64,000 nucleotides of DNA from Chaunax sp. Z400 (Eukaryota > Chordata > Actinopteri > Lophiiformes > Chaunacidae). The stretch's first letter is position 1; each line of letters starts with the position of its first letter. A program made the position numbers and the translations under genes. The stretch spans positions 4,024,001 to 4,088,000 of the forward strand of contig CM075188.1 of assembly GCA_037577475.1 (NCBI GenBank). The letters run 5' to 3'. The notes beneath the pieces are model-generated. The model worked only from the letters and a program-made list of their open reading frames with translations, ran no database searches and was not told the DNA's origin. Shown here in pieces: positions 1 to 10,900 of this stretch.

Positions 1-189
1 TTTTCCACCGGTGGTGCATTTTATAATTATTTAATGTATGGAATTCACTGTCTGTACCCCATAAGGCTGCTAATGCTAATTACAAACCATTACAACCAAA
101 CCTTTGTACAGTAGGACAAAAAAATGATTGGAGTCAATGATGTAGCTTCCAGAAATACAATTAGATAATACAGTATATCTCAGAGGCTA

Positions 190-490
190 CGTTAGATTTC
201 TTTCTCAGATGAGATTTGGCTATGTTGACAATTCACACTCATAATAACAAGAGACCTGTGAATAGAGCTAATGTGAACATGTCTGTTCTCCCAAAGGCAT
301 GCACTCATTTATACATTTTTGCATGATTTACCTGAATCACCAACAACAAAAACACCATATTTGTGAGACAGCTCATGGTATTAAAACCAAAATGGACATG
401 CTAATAGGGAATGTATGGATGACATTTTGCGCTGGATGACCTGAAACACTTAACCAGCTGTTCATGAGCAGATGGTGAACAGCTGCTGCT
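190..490. repeat. Dispersed repeat, copy 1 (related to 12595-12800)
   Basis: The stretch shares a long run of collinear similarity with about 12595-12800. Shared blocks include an 'agatttggctatgttgac'-like start, 'caccaacaac(a)aaaac', 'atatttgtgagacagctcat' and 'gaatgtatggatgacatttt'. Two such copies in one window indicate a dispersed, probably non-autonomous DNA element. Its class was not identified. Confidence 0.6.
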
Positions 491-1074
491 GTGAGAAGAA
501 CATTGTGGGTAAAACATCGGATATGTTTTTTGTTCAACTTTCTATATCATCCTGGTGATGAAGAGAGTTAACCGAGCAGACACAGGGAGGGGTGGGGCAA
601 GCTGGTGTTTGTGTAGCAGAGGTGTAGGTGTGTTTGTATGTCTCCACCACAGTAATGCACTAATACTGCTGCAAAACCGGAACAAACCCAAACATCATTA
701 ACCTAAGAATTATGTGGTTTCCATTTACCTCCTTAAATATCATGCCCTCATATTCTAGATTTTGTTATATGCTTAATCAAAAATTTGCATTGACATTCTA
801 AAAAAGATGAAAAAGCCTCTTTTATTTGTTGAGTATATAATCCACAATGTAATAATAAGTAGTCCTTTCTATGGACATTTTATATTCATTAAATTAGTAG
901 AAAATGTGTAATGTCATGATGGGTGTCGTTATCTGGACATTAACTTATCTTTATCAGGATATAATATTTTTGTTAAATCATGCAGCCCTATTTTTGAGTA
1001 ATTGTGCTTTGAGCTTAATTCCAACATTTCAACATGTGCTCCATGCTCAGTATGTAAACAACACTATGTGCATT

Positions 1075-2560
1075 TAGGGTTTGAAGATGTTTCACGTCTC
1101 ATAAGAATCGTCAAAAGAACAACACCACATCCAACACAGAGGGAAAGAAGGGCCAGCGTCAAAATTTGTCATCCCATATGTGGCTGCAGTATCTGAAAAA
1201 CTAAGAAGAAATGTCTCTAAACACAACATCCCGGTGCACTTCAAACCCAACAACACACCTGAAGGACAAAACACCCAAACACACACTCAGCAATGTTGTG
1301 TATGCAGTTCAATGCAGCAAGAAGTGAACTGATCTGTATATAGGGGAAACCAAACAGCCGCTCCACAAACGCATGGCCCAACACAGGAGAGCCAGCACTT
1401 CAGGCCAGGGCTCAGCAGTCCACCTACATCTGAAGAACAAGAGGCACTCATTTAACACAACAATGTACACATTCTGGACAGATGGTTTAGGAGAGGAGTG
1501 AAGGAAGCGACCATCTCTAAACAAGGGTGGGGGTCTATGCCACCACCTGTCACCTACATACATGGCATCTCTCCCCTGAAAATGTCACCACCATTCTCAC
1601 TTTGAATCAAGTGAAACTGATTCCATTTGGAAAACAAACTAATGTGTTCTCAGCAACTGTAACGGCCCATAATAGTGTTTTTGAGTCAACTGTAAACGTG
1701 TGACCTTAACGACTCTCAGAATAGTTTAAGGCCTCGTTTACACTGCAACGTTTTAGCTGAAAACAGAAGTTTTTCTCTCTGTGTTTTTAAAGCCTTCTGC
1801 GTTCACACATGGCATTGTTTCTAAAACGATCCATGTACACACGGATCCACTAACACGACTGAAAACACTGTAGTCTGTATGCTAAGGCAGTAGTTAGAGG
1901 CGTAACTTTAAAAAAAACAAAAAACACCATAGAATAAGATCACAATGGTGGATCAGCAAATCTACATTGGAGGAGTGTTAATAAATTCAACAGTCTGCTG
2001 CACAAACTAACCCGGACAGTCCAACGCTGTAATTTTGTTGTTGTTCTGGCCATGGTCGGCTGTTTGTGTCTGTGTACGAAGGCTGGCAGGAACCAAAAAA
2101 GGCATTTTAATTTGATTTATTTAACCTTTATTTAACCAGGAAAAAAATAACCTGTTGAGATGAAGGATCTCTTTCACAAGTGTGCCCTGACCAAGAAGGC
2201 AGCAGCACATGTCAGACATGCACGAAGCAGGGCTGTGTCGTCATCGTTTTTAGCCAGAGTTGCGTTTTGCACGTTTACACAACAATGGTGTGACGGCGTT
2301 TTGAAAAGTCTCCACTCTGGAGCCCATTTTTAAAAGTCTGCGTTTTCAGTCCCCAATAACGCCGTTCTCGTATAAACAGAGAGCCAAAACGCAACAAAAG
2401 GTTTCTGTTTTTGGGTGAAACGGTCGCCGTGTAAACGGCCCCTAAATATCTCAAACTCCCCACCAGTCATTTAGAACCGAAGAAGCCTCTTGGATGAGAT
2501 GTAAAACGTCTTTAAACCCTAAATAAATGACCGGTTGCTTCAAATTCAACCTTCAAGGGT
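1075..2560 (+). mobile_element. Penelope-like retroelement remnant (GIY-YIG end), interrupted
   Basis: From about 1292 to 1455 a plus-strand frame reads NVVYAVQCSKK, one stop, then TDLYIGETKQPLHKRMAQHR. This is the GIY-YIG endonuclease module found at the C-terminus of Penelope-like elements. The stop sits where a Cys codon (TGC to TGA) would be expected, and further frameshifts follow after about 1460. Upstream, 1075-1290 contains diverged linker sequence. The 3' non-coding part, with a characteristic 'gaagaagcctcttggatgag' stretch, resumes at 2443-2560 after an insertion of about 0.7 kb. The element is dead. The reverse-transcriptase domain is not visible, so the copy is 5'-truncated, as is usual for such elements. 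Confidence 0.75.
1730..2443. mobile_element. Non-autonomous TIR element nested in Penelope remnant
   Basis: The left end (ggcctcgtttacactgcaac) and the reverse complement of the right end (gggccgtttacacggcgacc) form imperfect terminal inverted repeats of about 35 bp, continuing into a (g)ctgaaaac/acccaaaaac stretch. The flanks on both sides are parts of the same Penelope-like element, which shows this is an insertion. No transposase frame is present. Ends of this style occur in hAT-like fish elements, but the 8-bp target duplication is too eroded to confirm that class. An abundant fish repeat piece ('tttatttaaccagg') lies inside at about 2100-2210. Confidence 0.65.
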
Positions 2561-3114
2561 TAGCATGACCTGGAAGAATGATAACTACACAAGCCTGTTA
2601 GCATGCGTACAGTTTGCCAACATGCTTTGTCCGACGGTCCATCCCTAACCTGATACACCAGATGGTTTGTTACACAGAGGCATATTAGAGGTCGTCCTTA
2701 GGAAAAGGGCACAAACCTCTACTGAGCATTTCCTCCAAAGGGTCCCTTCCCCCAACAAGTTTCATTTCTTGAACACATTCACCCAGAACTTGTGTCAAAG
2801 GGAGAACAGCTGTTCCAGAAGAGAGTCAGCATTTCCTGTTCCTCTGGGGGGATTTCTTCCCAAAATGTAATCATGTGTCCCATCCCTGATACCTACCTTT
2901 GATAAAGGTTTCATGCAAATCTGTCTATAACTTTTTGAGTTAAATGGCTGCCCTCAGGGTTCTCCCAAAGTTAAAGGAAGTGAAAAACTAGAAAAAAAAG
3001 TTTGGAGTTTCCCATTGGAGAGAATGGGAAGGTGTGTTTTTTGGCTGACTTTAACAAAGTGACATGAAAATCATCTAAGTTCAAATACACACACAAAAAA
3101 AGAAGACATGAACA

Positions 3115-3240
3115 CCTTTACAGTCCCTACAAAGCACCTGTGGAATTTCATTGAATTGTGTCCAGCAGTTTTTGAGGATCTGAATAGACAAGTGTAACCC
3201 AATATGCCCTCTTTGGTGGGGGCATGAAAATCATGGCTCA
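3115..3240 (+). repeat. Fish dispersed repeat fragment
   Basis: 'tccctacaaagcacctgtgg' and 'attgaattgtgtccagcag' recur in reverse complement at about 10555-10700. Both copies also end in a 'ccctttggcaggggg'-like motif (ccctctttggtgggggc here). The class was not determined. Confidence 0.55.
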
Positions 3241-3684
3241 CCCCTTGTGTAAAGCTTGGTCACGGAAGAATGTACAGTTAGCGTGATATGAATATGAAAT
3301 CATGCTTGCATGAAAACAAAAGATAAAATTTGTAGATAGTAAATGTCAAAAGGCAACTACTTTTTTAGTTAATATATGTATAAAGTTTGGTGAAAGTAAA
3401 ATGCATTGTTTGAGAGACGAGCTACAGATAAGATGACCACCATTAAGGCTCGCCTTAATAATTATGTTTCCACTGTCAAAATATAAAATTTGCAGAAAGT
3501 TCAAAATATCAAAAGTTACAACTGCTTATAATGGTTAATATATACTATATATAAAACTTATAAGGTTTGGTGAAGATAATTGCATAGTTTGGGAGATCTG
3601 CTCAAGACAAAAAAACGATTATGGACAGATGGACAGACATAATAACTATATCCCCCTGTCATTTTTATGTCAGGGGGAAAAGAA

Positions 3685-3840
3685 AAAAAAGACCCGGCCC
3701 TTTTAATCCAGACCCACTTCAAAATGTAATGAGTTATTCCCTGCCACATACCAAGCTTCATGAAAATCTGTCAAGTAGTTTTTGTGTAATCCAGACAGAC
3801 CAACAAAAGGAACCAATCACTTCACCACCTTGGTGAGATC
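3685..3840 (+). repeat. 'Cctccttggtgaggt' dispersed repeat, copy 1
   Basis: The motif order is 'ataccaagcttcatgaaaatctgtc', 'agtagtttttgtgtaatcc', 'gacagaccaacaaaag' and 'accaccttggtgag'. The same order is seen at about 22020-22215, 31352-31530 and 46150-46310. It is a high-copy fish repeat of unknown class. Confidence 0.55.
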
Positions 3841-3932
3841 ATGAAGGAATACTCTCCAATTCTGATGTAACTGATTTAAAGGAGCATAGGACTTGATCTG
3901 TATTGTCTAGTGATAAAAGGTGTCGAGGTTAC

Positions 3933-6900
3933 CTGTCTGATGGACATAGTGCAGAGGATGTATAAGAAGATAAAGGAGCAGTCCGTGTAATCCTCGCCCA
4001 GCAGGTTGCGGTGTGACAGTCCCTGGATGTAGGACAGTGGCACGAATGGCAATTTGGCCACAACTCTTCCATCGAAGCTGAACACAGAAAGACAAGAGTG
4101 TTGAGAGTTGGCGAGCACTTTTGAAGCAGGAGAATAAAGACGTTAAAAGCGTGGCGGGAACAGTTCTCTGCTTGTTCTGATCTGTTCTTGTCCAGGAGGA
4201 TTTTATGCGCTCATCAATGACTCAAAACAAGTCCAAGATAATGTTGGGTGGTGTCGTACGGAAGCTTATTGCACTCACTTAAGAAAAAAAGATTTGCCCT
4301 GTTTTTCTGAATTAATGAGACAATTATCTCAGAATCTGAGATAAGTTTTCATGAAAAAAACATTTTGCCCTGTTTTTCTGAATTAATGACGTAGTTATCT
4401 CATGAATTCAGAAAAACAGAGCGTAGTTTCTGTTTTATCTGTTTAATGATATGTTTGAAAACGACACAAAGGGATTGTTATACTATTGTGTTACTCTGTT
4501 GTTATTCATTGCATGTTACTCTGATGTCTGTAATTTGCACATTTTCTTATTCTGCATTCTCAGCTATTCAGTTGAGGACCTCACGTTGTGTGTAATTATA
4601 CCATGGAGCCATCGACAGGTTCAGGACAACCACTGAAGACATCTAAGTTAATGAGTGAAGAAATGGTTCTAACCTCTACTTTATTGTTACCAGCTTATCA
4701 ACCAAATAAAGAGCTGTCGTAATGAGAAGTATTAACCACTCAAATGATTACATATTTTGTCTTAACATTTACAATACACAGTCAGACTTTCATTTATGAG
4801 AGTATACGTTTCCAAATATCAAAACCAGTGATGACCCTGACATCATCTGTGATGATGCTAATGGGCCAGGGTGGAAGATGTTAAGAGATGTTGTGTGTAC
4901 ATAAAACATACGTTACTTTGACTAATTCCAGCAGGATAAAGTCCGTACTCTGAGACAAAGGAAGAGAGGACGAGGCGTGAAACGACTGCTTTCTCTGCCT
5001 CACGACTTTCCTGTTACCACAAAGACATAAGACAGCTCGCCCCTTTGTCTCGGGCTCATTTGCTGTTCAGCCTGCTATTCAACTTTCTCTTACTCTTCAG
5101 CTTACTCTCCTTTAGCTCTTCCTGTTTTCACTTTGTCCAGTCCTGATCTAAGTTTCTTCATTTTGTACTTTAAGCATGCTGTTTTTTTTTTATAGTCTCT
5201 CTTTTGTTTCAAGTCAACAGAAGTGGGAAAACTCCATCTTCATCTGATCATGTCAAAAGGGTTGATGTTCTAGAAACCCATAATGTTTAGATACACCTAT
5301 ACATCTTGTCCAAATTTTATTTTTTCTTTAGCTCCGTTAATTCCAAAGATATTAATTAAATAATAAAACCGATTAATAAATCAATATTTCCCAGGATACC
5401 TCGGTGGCGCCCTATTAAATGATAGGTGGCTCCATCTGAGACACAAGAAATTTGCCACAAATATACTTAACTGTTATTAAGTTTTTTGAAATGCAAACAA
5501 AAGCTCTTATGCTCTCAGTGACTGACAGACTTTAAGTCAACACGTGAACTTATTTTATTGATTCAGTGTTATTTTTACATGAAAGGATGAAAAGCGTCTT
5601 TGAGTAATCTGAAAAGCGCTTTATAAAGAAAATGTATTATTATTAAATGTTGCATGGACTTACATGGAGTTGAACATGCCCATCAGAGCTGTAAAGCAGA
5701 AGCCAATGGCAAACATGGACTTCATTCGCACCTACAAAAAAAAAAGCGAATAGAAACTAGATTACATTTGACCAGAGTTTGGAAATACTGTTACATTCAA
5801 ATATCACAGTATTGTTTTTTCTATCAATGATGTTAAAGTGTAGGTAAGCCTATTAAATTCTTATTTCATGTGGCAATATATTGATGGACTTACCACTAAG
5901 CTTAAACATTACATATTTATTGAAAACCAATGATCTCTTACCATTGACAAGTCTCTGTTGTTATTCTTCAGCTTCTCTTCTTGTCTTTCTATAATAGAAA
6001 TAGAAGTAAATAGATCACAGGTCTGTTCAGTAGAGCAGAAGAATGTTGAGGTTTTTCTGTTCAATCAATGTATTGATTTTTCATAAACGCAACTTCTAAC
6101 TCTGCCAATTTTTTTCACTGTGTTCTTACCAATTTTCTTCTTCTGTTGTCGTCCTGCAGATTCTGTGATGGTTTCCTTCTTCTTCTCAACTAATATCAAA
6201 CCAACAACAGACAATGCATTTAACAGTCGAAAATCAAAACAGCATTAGCTTCACATATGAGTCACTTACGTTTTTTGCTTTGCTTTTCAACTTCAGCCTT
6301 TAGTCTCTTGTACTTCTCAGTCCGATACACTAAAACCCAGGTAATCCCTGTGGACAGAATAGGCAGAAGTTTGTTTGCTTGTAAAAATTCTAGGAAATTT
6401 TACCATAACATTTAGATATTCTGATATCATGACAATTAAATTAACAGGCATACAGACTTTTATAGACACCACAAACTAGTGCAACTCTGTAACATCCTAG
6501 AGATGTAGGAGTTTATGTTTGCTTACTTGTTAACATTGTTTCAATCTTAAAGAAACAAGACAGACGTTAAGAGAGAAGTTAAGCTGCACTAATTACATAA
6601 AACCAACCCATTAACACAACCCCTATGGTCATCCATATACCTCTTAAAAATATTTTTTGTACATCTTCTTGAGCTGACTTATATTTGTAAATTGTTTAAC
6701 TCCATATCCAGACTGTTCCACAAATTCACCCCACAGAAATACATACTCTTCACTGCTGTAAGAACACAATGTTTCTTACAATCAAATATTCCTCTTAAAT
6801 TATAAGACTGTTATTGTGAAAATTTTGACCGGAAGTTTGGTTCATTACGCTGGCATTAAAGCCTTAGCTTGGTTGGCTAATACCGCCGACGAGCTATCAA

Positions 6901-7156
6901 CACGCTGGTCCTTGAGAGCACCTAAAATAACAGTTGATAAATATTACGATATTGATATTACAAAGTTTCATTGCAATGTAACTTAGATGGTGTAAATATA
7001 CAACATATTAGTGTGTGTCTTGTACGATAGTGAAATGCCTTCATGCTAACCAGCCGTGGTCGATCTGTCAGAAAGATTTCACTCACCTTCGGCTAACAGA
7101 GCTGTACAAACAGAGATGAACACGATCAGAATCGTGTCTGCAAACATAGTACTCAT
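3933..7156 (-). CDS. tmco1: TMCO1, ER calcium load-activated channel / translocon subunit (3' exon outside window)
   Basis: Six coding exons read on the minus strand: 7087-7156 (start ATG at 7156), 6270-6347, 6130-6189, 5942-5988, 5664-5731 and 3933-4077. All have GT-AG borders and their 468 bases stay in one frame (156 residues). The protein starts MSTMFADTILIVFISVCTAL (first membrane segment). It continues with a charged coiled coil (EKYKRLKAEVEKQSKKLEKK) and further membrane segments around FAIGFCFTALMGMF and SFIFLYILCTMSIRQ. The human protein has 188 residues; the missing 32 match the final exon, which must lie left of base 1. From knowledge of the family, TMCO1 is an Oxa1-superfamily ER protein that limits calcium overload and joins the multipass translocon. 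It is divergent from uck2, as in human 1q24. Confidence 0.95.
4258..4445. mobile_element. MITE-like palindromic element, copy 1
   Basis: The left end 'ggaagcttattgcactcac', then 'aagaaaaaaagatttgccctg' without the last base, matches the reverse complement of the right end of the copy at 9855-10041. Inside, 'ctgtttttctgaattaatga' occurs twice and again inverted near 4400. It is a short internally repetitive inverted-repeat element without coding potential. It sits in a tmco1 intron. Confidence 0.55.
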
Positions 7157-7960
7157 AGTGGAAGTGTCCGGTTTACCGGACGATAGAGATAAATATGATA
7201 AATCTTGTACTAGAGATTACACCCTGAGCACAGCGGCGCAGCTTCATAGAGCTTTGTCAGCAGAAGACACCGACCATACGTATGGATAGTACTTCCGGTT
7301 CACCTGCCTCCCTCACCTGGAAGTGAATGTAAGAATACTCACATGAATATTTCACTATGAAAAAGGTCTGTAGTACTACTATGGCAATGCCATTATTCGC
7401 TTAACTCTGCCTCTGATTGGCTTGGCCCAAGGTTTGCTTTTTAAATGTAGGTCCGTAAATTTACCGCCTGGAAAACGATCATTAAACATTCATTCAAAAT
7501 TGTTTTATTTGTTTTATTTATATCTGTTTTATTATAATTAACTTTATGTTTTTGCCACGGTCATTTCTGAGACTGAACTGTGAGGTCTAGGCTACAGGAT
7601 TCTATTTCATTGCAAGGTCCTTCTGTTTTTTGTACTATTTTTTGTAAAAAAAAAAGGAGGAGCAATTTCTTTTTTCCTATTTTTATTTCAAAAATTAAAT
7701 ATATAGTTTTGGAAAAACAAACAAACTATAGCATAGTGCGATGAAATACTATTTAAATACTAAATACTTAAATCCAGAATTTAGTAGTAAGAACTTAATC
7801 ATACAAAGAATGAAGAGTGAAAAATATTTTAAAATGTCTAGAAATAAATTTAAAATGTGATAATGGACACAAATAATGACAAACACAAACAATACCATCA
7901 TCAAGTGGGAGGAGCGCAAGTACCCCCGTGTGTCAGAGGGCCTGGCGCTGCAGATGAAAC
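7157..7960. promoter_or_regulatory. Bidirectional tmco1/uck2 intergenic region
   Basis: These 804 bases separate the two start codons of the divergent genes tmco1 and uck2, so both promoters must lie here or in the 5' UTRs. The part next to tmco1 (7160-7330) is less AT-rich than the middle (7490-7870), which is strongly AT-rich. No TATA box could be assigned with confidence. The promoter role is inferred from gene layout only. Confidence 0.5.
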
Positions 7961-7992
7961 ATGCCGGGCAACAGCGAGACAAAACCCGGTGA
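7954..7992 (+). promoter_or_regulatory. Upstream ORF overlapping the uck2 start
   Basis: An ATG at 7954 opens a 12-codon frame ending at TGA 7990-7992. It spans the uck2 ATG (7961) in the +1 frame. The context (C at -3) is weaker than that of the uck2 start (A at -3), so leaky scanning would be expected. It matters only if the mRNA 5' end lies upstream of 7954, which is likely but unproven. Confidence 0.4.
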
Positions 7993-10900
7993 CCAAGCCG
8001 AAAATGAGTGCAATAACCGGGGGCCTTTCCTTATTGGTGTGGCTGGAGGGACAGCCAGCGGAAAGGTTGGCATTTATATCACAGTAGAGGTTATTGTGTC
8101 TTGGTATTTACAAGGTGTTTGTTGTATTACATTTTCTGTGTAAAAACCAACACCGGCGAATTATTATGATTTGTTGTTTGGAATTATAATCACTCGATGC
8201 ACATTTTCCCCCTTGAAAACAAGCACGTTGCTGTTGGATCACTGGCTGATTGTGTTGCTTGATCAGCAATGCGCGTGTGTGGGCCGCCCCATACTGCATG
8301 CCAAAATAAGATGTGAATTGTCAAAACAATATTGTTAAAGTAATGTCATTTGAAATGTTCGCAATATTCAATTTTAAGAGGATATTTAGGATGTCAAATG
8401 AGATTTTAATTAATTAGCATCAGCTTTGCTTTGTCTACTAGCTATAAACTCCAAAAGTGAAACGCATTTTTAGACCTTAAAGGCTCCTAAAAACACAATT
8501 TTGTATGACCACCCAGAATCTGGATATAATTCCAGTGTCTCTGCTTGTGTGTGTAAAGCTCCTTGATTTTCATTAACTTTCATTTCACGCACTGCCTCAT
8601 TAAAATGTCTTCAATGCTATACAAGACTAAAATACTGCATTATCATCCATTATTCTGCATCAAACGACATCAATCATCTTAATGTGTGAAAAAGTTTAGT
8701 CATTGAAACTCAAGTAGTCCTTCCACCAGGCTGCACTGTGAGACACTTAGAACACTGTGTGAACCTGGAAACTAATTAAATCTATTCCTTCACATTATTT
8801 ATGTAGTTGACTGAAAGCTCTGCTTCCAGGTCACAAATACAAGACTAATCACAAAAATCAGTCAAGCATGATTAAACCATGTATGTTGAGAATTACCAAA
8901 CAACCGGCCCTACATATAGACGAACAACCACTTTGAATGTAGAGAAAAAATGGACCAAACAGTGAGTGGTGAGGTTTTTTGAAATCCCTTGAGTAAGTAT
9001 AAATGGAAGTTGATGTGTTGGCTTAATTTGTACAGGCAACCATTCGTGCTTCACAAACAGAGGGTTACTTGTTTTGTTCCTCCTTTGTGGCTAGTCTTCG
9101 GTGTGCAGCAAGATAATGGAGCTGCTGGGGCAGAACGAGATCGACCACCACCAGCGCCAAGTGGCCATCCTCAGCCAGGACTGCTTCTACAGGATCCTCA
9201 CCCCAGAGCAGAAGGCCAAGGCCCTCAAGGGCCAGTTCAACTTTGACCACCCAGGTATGTCAGAAACAGGTGAGGGTCTCCTGCTGGGAACTTCTGGTCT
9301 TGCTTATTCAGATGTGATTCCAGCAGTAGATCTGTATATGATTCAGGATGTCGGTAGGAGGTTTGCGTGAGGATTTCTCCTCTATTTAGAGAAATAATCC
9401 GAACTGCTTGGTGCTCTTTCCTTCTGTACAGATGCCTTTGACAATGACCTCATAATGGCAACTCTGTGGGACATCAAGGAGGGAAAAACGGTGCACATTC
9501 CTGTTTACGACTTTGTTTCCCATTCCAGGTGATGGCTTATCAAATTCATACACAGTCGACATTAAAGTATTTGCATGTTTCAGTTGACACACTATAGTAG
9601 ATGTCTCCAATGCATCAGATTGTGGCTGTAACCATGAGCTGTGTTGTGGAAGGCGTACCGGGCCTGGGCCCACCTGCTTGTCCAACTGGCCCATCCTAAA
9701 TGAGTGGGAGAACAAATATTGTTAACTTTTATTGTTAAAATCAACACCTTAACTTACAAAAACAACTAAACAACATTTCCCATTTTAAAAAGGTAAAAGA
9801 CAATATTTATTAGGTTACTATCATGTGTGACCAATCACAACAACATTGACCATGATCATTAATTCAGAGAAACGGGACGTTGTTTTTCTGAATTAATGAC
9901 ATCATTATCTGAAAATTCTGGGACAAGTGTTCATGAAACATAAAATTCTAGTCTGTTTTTCTGAGTTAATGAAATAATTATCTTAGTAATTCTGAAAAAC
10001 AGGGAAATCTTTTTTCTCAATTGAATGCAATACACTTCCATAGATTTCTAAACCCTTTAAAATATATCATTATATATTATATCATAAGATCATTGTCGAT
10101 ACAAGTCATAAAAAACTAAATTTGATAGCTATGCTTCATTTTCGCGTGGGTTCAGCAATATAACAGCATATGCCACTTCTAATAAATGCAAACTGTTGCA
10201 GGTAAATAATCAGGTATTTCTCCATTGAAAATGTTTAAGAATAAGATTTAAAAAGTGTCATAATCAACCAGACTCATTGGTCACATTCCATGGAATATCA
10301 GTCATTTCTGTTTTAGTGGGACTAGTTGGGAACTGTCAAAGAAAGGCAAATGGTTTCAACTTCTGGGATTTAAAGACCCACCCAAAATTACTTAGTCCCA
10401 CCCACCCAAAACTGAAGTCTCAGCGCCGCGACTGGTAGTAACATTAACTTTAAAAGCAGACACGTCCATTACATTGGATTACTTACTTTATTTTTCAAGC
10501 ATATTGATTTTTTTAACCGATGCCTAAAAGGGCATTGGCATGGTCCTTTTTCATTATACCCCTGCCAAAGGGGGCATTAGGGTTACACTTACCCATTCAT
10601 CCATACGTATGTACAAAATGGTGTGTGGTCTATCCACATCCCAAAATTTGCTGGACAGAATTCAATAATATTTCATAAGTGCTTTGTAGGGACCAAATAG
10701 GTTTGCATCTCATAATTGGTTTCTTTAATTTGCATGTTTTTACATTTGTAGGCATATTTGAAATTAGGCGATTTTTATGTAATTCTGCTATTACCCTGCT
10801 ATGATGGGGGTTGGTTTATTCACACCAGCACAAATTGAGTTTTTCCTGTGGGTTTCTATGTCCATGGACACAAATTTTCTCCATCACCTTTGTCTTTGTG

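Larger units (their letters stand above)
1..3932. other. tmco1 last intron (part), repeat-rich
   Basis: No coding exon of any gene is recognised here. The stretch lies between the last visible tmco1 exon and the left edge, so it is inferred to be part of tmco1's last intron. It holds a dispersed repeat at about 190-490, a broken Penelope-like element at about 1075-2560 with a TIR element nested in it, and two fish dispersed-repeat fragments at about 3115-3240 and 3685-3840. The rest (500-1000, 2560-3100, 3250-3680) shows only AT-rich unique-looking DNA. Confidence 0.6.

Noticed and set aside
1..3900. Search for the final tmco1 exon
   Set aside because: No minus-strand sequence resembling the conserved 32-residue C-terminus was found, so it is taken to lie outside the window.
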